The notes under the pieces are model-generated. The model saw only the letters and a program-made list of their open reading frames with translations. It had not been told where the DNA came from and searched no databases. The translations under genes were made by a program, and so were the position numbers. This document shows positions 5,373-5,930 of a stretch of 5,930 nucleotides of DNA, piece after piece (the first letter of the stretch is position 1; every line of letters begins with the position of its first letter). The DNA lies in contig JAHEZC010000191.1 in the NCBI GenBank assembly GCA_023251275.1, forward strand, positions 1 to 5,930. The letters are read 5' to 3'. The stretch comes from Parafilimonas sp. Its GTDB lineage: Bacteria; Bacteroidota; Bacteroidia; Chitinophagales; Chitinophagaceae.

Positions 5373-5930
5373 TTATTTTAGTAACCACATTTGCGCATTG
5401 ATATCATCCTGTCCGCCATACTGGCTTTGCAATGCTGCGGAAAGGTTTGCGCTATTTGCTGATATTTCATTAGACGGGTACTGAAAACGTTTTGGAATTA
5501 CACCGCCATTGCCTGAACCGGGACCCGCGTTAAAAACAGGAACACCAGTTCTGCGCCATTGGTAATAAGCCTGCCTGCCGGAGTTGCGTGCATAAGCAAG
5601 ATATTTCTGCAACAGTATCTGGCTTAATCCATCAGCATTATTGCCTTTGTATTTTACAAGCGGTTGGTTAAAATAATTTGTAAAACTAAAAGGAACTGTG
5701 TAAGTTGTAGGTGTACCGTCTGCCTTTTGCAGGTACACGGTATTGTCGCCATCTGTAATTCCATAAAAAGCAAACATGGCTGTTGTGCCTTTTATATACC
5801 ATGATTCGGCATCTCCTGCTGCCCAACCGCGATTGATGGCTTCTGCTATGCAAAAGCAAACTTCAGGGTAGCTTAAAATGAGAGTCGGCTCTGCAGTATA
5901 AGTAGAATAAAAATGATGAAAATTATAAAG
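5373..5930 (-). CDS. SusD/RagB-like outer-membrane nutrient-binding lipoprotein, C-terminal part (cut by window edge)
   Basis: The frame is open from the window edge to the TAA at 5375-5373, giving the last 185 residues of a longer protein; the methionine at 5777 is internal, not the start. The visible part has the hallmark of the SusD-like_2 type (PF12771): a 'LSYPEVCFCIAEAINRGW' helix (about residues 19-36 of the visible part), followed by 'GDAESWYIKGTTAMFAFYGI', in which the aligned tyrosine and glycine are typical. The C-terminus has the usual 'RFQYPSNEISANSANL' segment and ends shortly after a 'MWLLK' strand. Such proteins sit on the outside of the outer membrane, cap a SusC/TonB-dependent transporter and hand over ligands, often glycans, peptides or other polymers. 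The susC partner would be expected upstream, beyond the window. Its position ahead of the phosphonate genes suggests, but does not prove, that its ligand contains a phosphonate or phosphate ester. Confidence 0.9.
   Translation of the reverse strand, partial: LYNFHHFYSTYTAEPTLILSYPEVCFCIAEAINRGWAAGDAESWYIKGTTAMFAFYGITDGDNTVYLQKADGTPTTYTVPFSFTNYFNQPLVKYKGNNADGLSQILLQKYLAYARNSGRQAYYQWRRTGVPVFNAGPGSGNGGVIPKRFQYPSNEISANSANLSAALQSQYGGQDDINAQMWLLK

Noticed and set aside
5373..5777. A complete 134-residue gene starting at the ATG at 5777
   Set aside because: The frame stays open to the window edge, and the upstream residues carry the conserved SusD-like helix, so the methionine is internal to a larger protein.

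Overview
The window looks like chromosomal DNA of a Bacteroidota bacterium, most likely of the Chitinophagaceae type. The evidence is the C-terminal part of a SusD/RagB outer-membrane lipoprotein, a DUF5690 membrane protein (to my knowledge essentially a Bacteroidota family), AT-rich start regions without clear Shine-Dalgarno sequences, and moderate-to-low GC content. The genus is an inference.

Layout: a single plus-strand gene at the left edge (1-417) encodes a small SnoaL-like/ester-cyclase-fold protein. It converges on a long minus-strand cluster. A near-perfect 36-bp palindrome (427-462) separates the two and contains the stop codon of the last minus-strand gene. Read in transcription order (right to left), the minus strand carries: the 3' part of a susD-like gene (5930-5373, cut by the window edge); a probable intrinsic terminator (5344-5315); an exported alkaline-phosphatase-superfamily phosphodiesterase-like hydrolase (5299-4226); a PhnZ-type HD-domain mixed-valent di-iron oxygenase (4213-3632); a phosphonatase (PhnX)-like HAD hydrolase (3579-2881); a DUF5690 12-helix transporter-like protein (2874-1570); and a FAD-dependent oxidoreductase of the phosphonate-operon type (1577-453). 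Gaps between the five complete minus-strand genes are 12 bp, 52 bp, 6 bp and an 8-bp overlap, so they look like one operon.

Taken together this reads as an organophosphonate catabolic operon next to a SusCD-type outer-membrane uptake locus. The proposed order of events, which is an inference, is: capture by the SusCD pair at the cell surface; periplasmic release of a small phosphonate from a phosphonolipid or phosphonoglycan by the exported hydrolase; inner-membrane import by the DUF5690 protein; and cytoplasmic degradation. Two C-P bond-breaking solutions are encoded side by side: an oxidative one (PhnZ-like HD oxygenase) and a hydrolytic one (PhnX-like HAD, with the FAD oxidoreductase as the likely supplier of its aldehyde substrate). 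No PhnW aminotransferase, PhnY hydroxylase or C-P lyase gene lies in the window. The left plus-strand gene has no evident link to this pathway.
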